The notes below the pieces were generated by a model, which did no database searches, was not told the origin of the DNA, and saw only the letters and a program-made list of their open reading frames with translations. A stretch of DNA of 64,000 bases from Brevundimonas vesicularis (GTDB lineage: Bacteria; Pseudomonadota; Alphaproteobacteria; Caulobacterales; Caulobacteraceae): the NCBI RefSeq assembly GCF_027105095.1, contig NZ_CP114278.1:2542001-2606000 (forward strand), in the 5' to 3' direction. Positions 63,291 to 64,000 of the stretch are shown in pieces. Made by a program: the position numbers and the translations under genes. The first letter of the stretch is position 1. Each line of letters begins with the position of its first letter.

Positions 63291-63911
63291 CTAGCTCAGT
63301 AGGGACGCCGCCGCGATCTCAGCCACGCCCAAGGCCCGGAAACTGTCTTGAGCCGCCGCCTCGGTTTGCGGCGCGATGGCCCGGCTGGCGTCGGCGATCA
63401 CCACGGCTTGAAACCCTTCGCGAACCGCGTCTTCGGCCGTAAAACGAACGCAGTAGTCGAAGGCCAGACCGCACAGGAAGACACGCGACACGCCCAGTTC
63501 GCGCAACAGGCCGGCCAGTCCCGTCGGGGTGCGGTGATCGTTCTCGAAGAAGCCGGAATAGCTGTCGACCGCCGGATTGTAGCCCTTGCGGATCACGGCC
63601 ATGGCCTTGTCGACCGTCGGCGCTGCATCGGGATGAAAGTCGGCGCCAGGCGTGCCCTGAAGACAATGATCCGGCCAAAGCATCTGGCGACCGTAGGCGA
63701 CCTCGATCTCGGCAAAGGGCGCCGCGCCGGGGTGGTTGGAGGCGAAGCTGATCTGGTCCGGCGTATGCCAGTCCTGCGTCACGATCACGCGGTCGAACCG
63801 GGCCGACAGCCGGTTGATCAGCGGCATAATCCCCGCGCCGCCCGCCACCGCCAGACGGCCGCCTTCGCAGAAGTCGTTCTGCGGATCGATGACCAGAAGG
63901 GCGTCGCTCAT
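63291..63911 (-). CDS. pncA: Nicotinamidase
   Basis: 206 residues from the ATG at 63911 (a GTG one codon upstream is possible). Isochorismatase fold: DALLVIDPQNDF with Asp9, TVDKAMAVIRKG with the Lys, and GLAFDYCVRFTAEDA with the nucleophile Cys154. It deamidates nicotinamide for NAD salvage. The ATG overlaps the stop of the next upstream gene (TGATG), so they share an operon. Confidence 0.95.
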   Translation of the reverse strand: MSDALLVIDPQNDFCEGGRLAVAGGAGIMPLINRLSARFDRVIVTQDWHTPDQISFASNHPGAAPFAEIEVAYGRQMLWPDHCLQGTPGADFHPDAAPTVDKAMAVIRKGYNPAVDSYSGFFENDHRTPTGLAGLLRELGVSRVFLCGLAFDYCVRFTAEDAVREGFQAVVIADASRAIAPQTEAAAQDSFRALGVAEIAAASLLS

Positions 63912-64000
63912 CACACGCCTGCGTAGACGTCGATCTCGTTGGCCGAGCCGAGCGCGACGGGGATGCGCTGGTGCAGATGCTTGGGCTGCACGTCCAGAAT
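63911..64000 (-). CDS. Class 1 fructose-bisphosphatase, 3' end only
   Basis: The last 29 codons of a gene that continues beyond the window: VQPKHLHQRIPVALGSANE is followed by IDVYAGV and a stop. HLHQR-P-LGS is the C-terminal pattern of class 1 fructose-1,6-bisphosphatase. The stop overlaps the pncA start. With so little sequence the call is tentative. Confidence 0.6.
   Translation of the reverse strand: MLDVQPKHLHQRIPVALGSANEIDVYAGV

Overview
The window is about 64 kb of chromosomal DNA from a high-GC alphaproteobacterium, most likely a member of the Caulobacterales close to Brevundimonas or Caulobacter. The evidence is a GapR (DUF2312) gene, a proton-translocating transhydrogenase with a split alpha subunit, an aa3-oxidase subunit IV of the alphaproteobacterial type, a GTTC-N7-GTTC LexA box, several TonB-dependent receptors, and many ATGA/GTGA gene overlaps. 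This is inference from gene content; no 16S gene is present. I see no rRNA operon, CRISPR array, prophage or transposase.

Layout. 1-2.4 kb: end of a hybrid histidine kinase, then rplY and pth. 2.4-6.9 kb: a four-gene metal-acquisition cluster (DUF2946, TonB receptor, PepSY membrane protein, PCu(A)C chaperone) that looks copper related. 6.9-12 kb: ychF, a lipoprotein, then a heme-type TonB receptor under a Fur-like box with a DUF6607 partner. 12-16.3 kb: M1-like lipoprotein peptidase, WYL regulator, acyltransferase. 16.3-19.5 kb: pntAa-pntAb-(88 aa)-pntB-DUF1801 operon. 19.6-25.2 kb: oxidase subunit IV, M3 peptidase, DUF4153 protein, NtrC-type sigma-54 regulator. 25.2-27.1 kb: a GIY-YIG gene between inverted palindromic repeats, a lysine-rich ORF, gapR, rpmJ and an aberrant tRNA-Cys-like gene.

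27.1-36.2 kb: lytic transglycosylase, a structured 770-bp gap, cysS, folE, an orphan exbD, ggt and three small enzymes. 36.3-41.4 kb: UbiD decarboxylase, a MazEF-type toxin-antitoxin pair, membrane protein, M14 peptidase, MAPEG. 41.4-50.5 kb: a mostly co-oriented envelope block (PmbA, CysQ/IMPase, DUF4170, MsbA, acyltransferase, WaaA, LpxK) for Kdo-lipid A assembly and export. 50.5-64 kb: amidohydrolase, L,D-transpeptidase-like protein, purD, xseA, lspA, DUF3035, thioesterase, argS, adenine/adenosine deaminase, an SOS-controlled Y-family polymerase, pncA, and the 3' end of a probable fructose-bisphosphatase.

Most genes are housekeeping. The parts that most deserve a second look are the tRNA-Cys-like gene with three structural anomalies, the conserved hairpin pair around rpmJ, the repeat-bounded GIY-YIG gene, three copies of a roughly 125-bp palindromic intergenic element, the LexA box directly in front of the Y-family polymerase, the stem-loop before ychF, and the heme-type receptor that lacks the usual histidine between its FRAP and NPNL motifs. 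I found no clear novel defence or biosynthetic system.
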